The notes under the pieces: model-generated
Seen by the model: the letters and a program-made list of their open reading frames with translations, nothing else
Told to the model about the DNA's origin: nothing
Database searches by the model: none
Translations under genes and position numbers: made by a program
NCBI RefSeq assembly: GCF_003363755.1
Contig: NZ_CP031396.1
Span: forward strand, 4,161,001 to 4,225,000
Reading direction: 5' to 3'
Length of the DNA: 64,000 nucleotides
DNA from: Pseudomonas protegens
GTDB taxonomy: Bacteria > Pseudomonadota > Gammaproteobacteria > Pseudomonadales > Pseudomonadaceae
Shown here: positions 63,550-64,000 of the stretch, in pieces
Numbering within the stretch: the stretch's first letter is position 1
Layout of the letters: every line of letters starts with the position of its first letter

Positions 63550-64000
63550 ATGACTTCCACACTGTTCATTACGGGCGCGACGTCCGGTTTTGGCGAAGCC
63601 TGCGCCCGGCGTTTTGCCGAGGCCGGCTGGTCGCTGGTGCTCACCGGCCGCCGCGAGGAGCGCCTCAACGCGCTGTGCGCAGAGCTCTCCAAGCAGACCG
63701 AAGTGCACGGCCTGGTACTCGATGTGCGGGACCGCAAGGCCATGGAAGCGGCCATCACCAACCTGCCGCCGTCCTTCAGCCAGTTGCGCGGCCTGATCAA
63801 CAATGCCGGCCTGGCCCTGGGCGTCGACCCGGCGCCCAAGTGCGACCTGGATGACTGGGACACCATGGTCGACACCAACATCAAGGGCTTGATGTACAGC
63901 ACCCGTCTGCTGCTGCCGCGGCTGATCGCCCATGGCCGGGGCGCCGGGATCGTCAACCTGGGCTCCATTGCCGGCAACTACCCGTACCCGGGCAGTCACG
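63550..64000 (+). CDS. short-chain dehydrogenase, YdfG-like (5' part; runs off the window)
   Basis: About 150 N-terminal residues of an SDR oxidoreductase are present. The cofactor loop TGATSGFGEACARRF is followed by GRREERL (favouring NADP), then LVLDVRD, INNAGLALG and the catalytic serine region IVNLGSIAG. The YxxxK motif lies beyond the window. Similarity to YdfG suggests L-allo-threonine or 3-hydroxypropionate type dehydrogenase activity. AAGGAG precedes ATG 63550. It is the first gene after the DnaA-box region. Confidence 0.85.
   Translation, partial: MTSTLFITGATSGFGEACARRFAEAGWSLVLTGRREERLNALCAELSKQTEVHGLVLDVRDRKAMEAAITNLPPSFSQLRGLINNAGLALGVDPAPKCDLDDWDTMVDTNIKGLMYSTRLLLPRLIAHGRGAGIVNLGSIAGNYPYPGSH

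Overview
The window is a contiguous, GC-rich chromosomal segment from a fluorescent pseudomonad. Gene order (parC, serB, psd, rhdA, motAB, rsgA, orn, queG, nnrD-tsaE-amiB-mutL-miaA-hfq-hflX-hflK-hflC, hisZ-purA, rnr-rlmB, rpsF-rpsR-rplI, dnaB, azurin, nadE-pncB, liv ABC transporter) matches the conserved core of Pseudomonas. Azurin, an AmaAB lysine catabolic pair and many Pseudomonas-type REP elements fit the P. fluorescens / P. protegens group. This placement is inferred from gene content. I see no prophage, insertion sequence, CRISPR array or 16S/23S gene.

Layout. 1-8.9 kb: end of parC, an orphan PqiC-like lipoprotein, divergent ytjB-like and serB genes, then a minus-strand run HDOD protein-rhdA-psd. 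9-15 kb: flagellar stator motAB, rsgA, orn, a TRIC-type channel and queG. 14.6-24 kb: a tightly overlapping plus-strand run for metabolite repair, tRNA modification, cell-wall cleavage, mismatch repair, Hfq and the HflXKC module. 24.3-29 kb: hisZ-purA and a chemoreceptor. 29-32.3 kb: a ferric-iron type permease and binding protein without an ATPase, then two tandem tRNA-Leu(CAG) genes. 32.3-42 kb: rnr-rlmB, the rpsF operon with an embedded membrane protein, dnaB and the radical SAM protein YgiQ.

42.3-49.1 kb holds the least understood unit. Three abutting genes encode a transglutaminase/putative amidoligase (DUF2126) protein, a circularly permuted ATP-grasp/alpha-E protein and a second transglutaminase. 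Together they look like an ATP-dependent amide-bond-forming plus amide-cleaving system of unknown substrate. A sigma-54 promoter match with an upstream dyad lies just before it. 49.2-54 kb carries two small proteins, a LOG-family hydrolase, azurin with an Anr-like box, and pncB-nadE for NAD salvage.

53.2-62.7 kb is a lysine/amino-acid block: a LysR regulator divergent from amaB, then amaA, then a five-gene LIV-type ABC transporter. The transporter has its own sigma-54 promoter match, preceded by a GGTTGC-like motif repeated about every 22-24 bp. The 895-bp gap after livF contains four perfect and three one-mismatch DnaA boxes, an unusual density away from oriC. The window ends inside a short-chain dehydrogenase gene.
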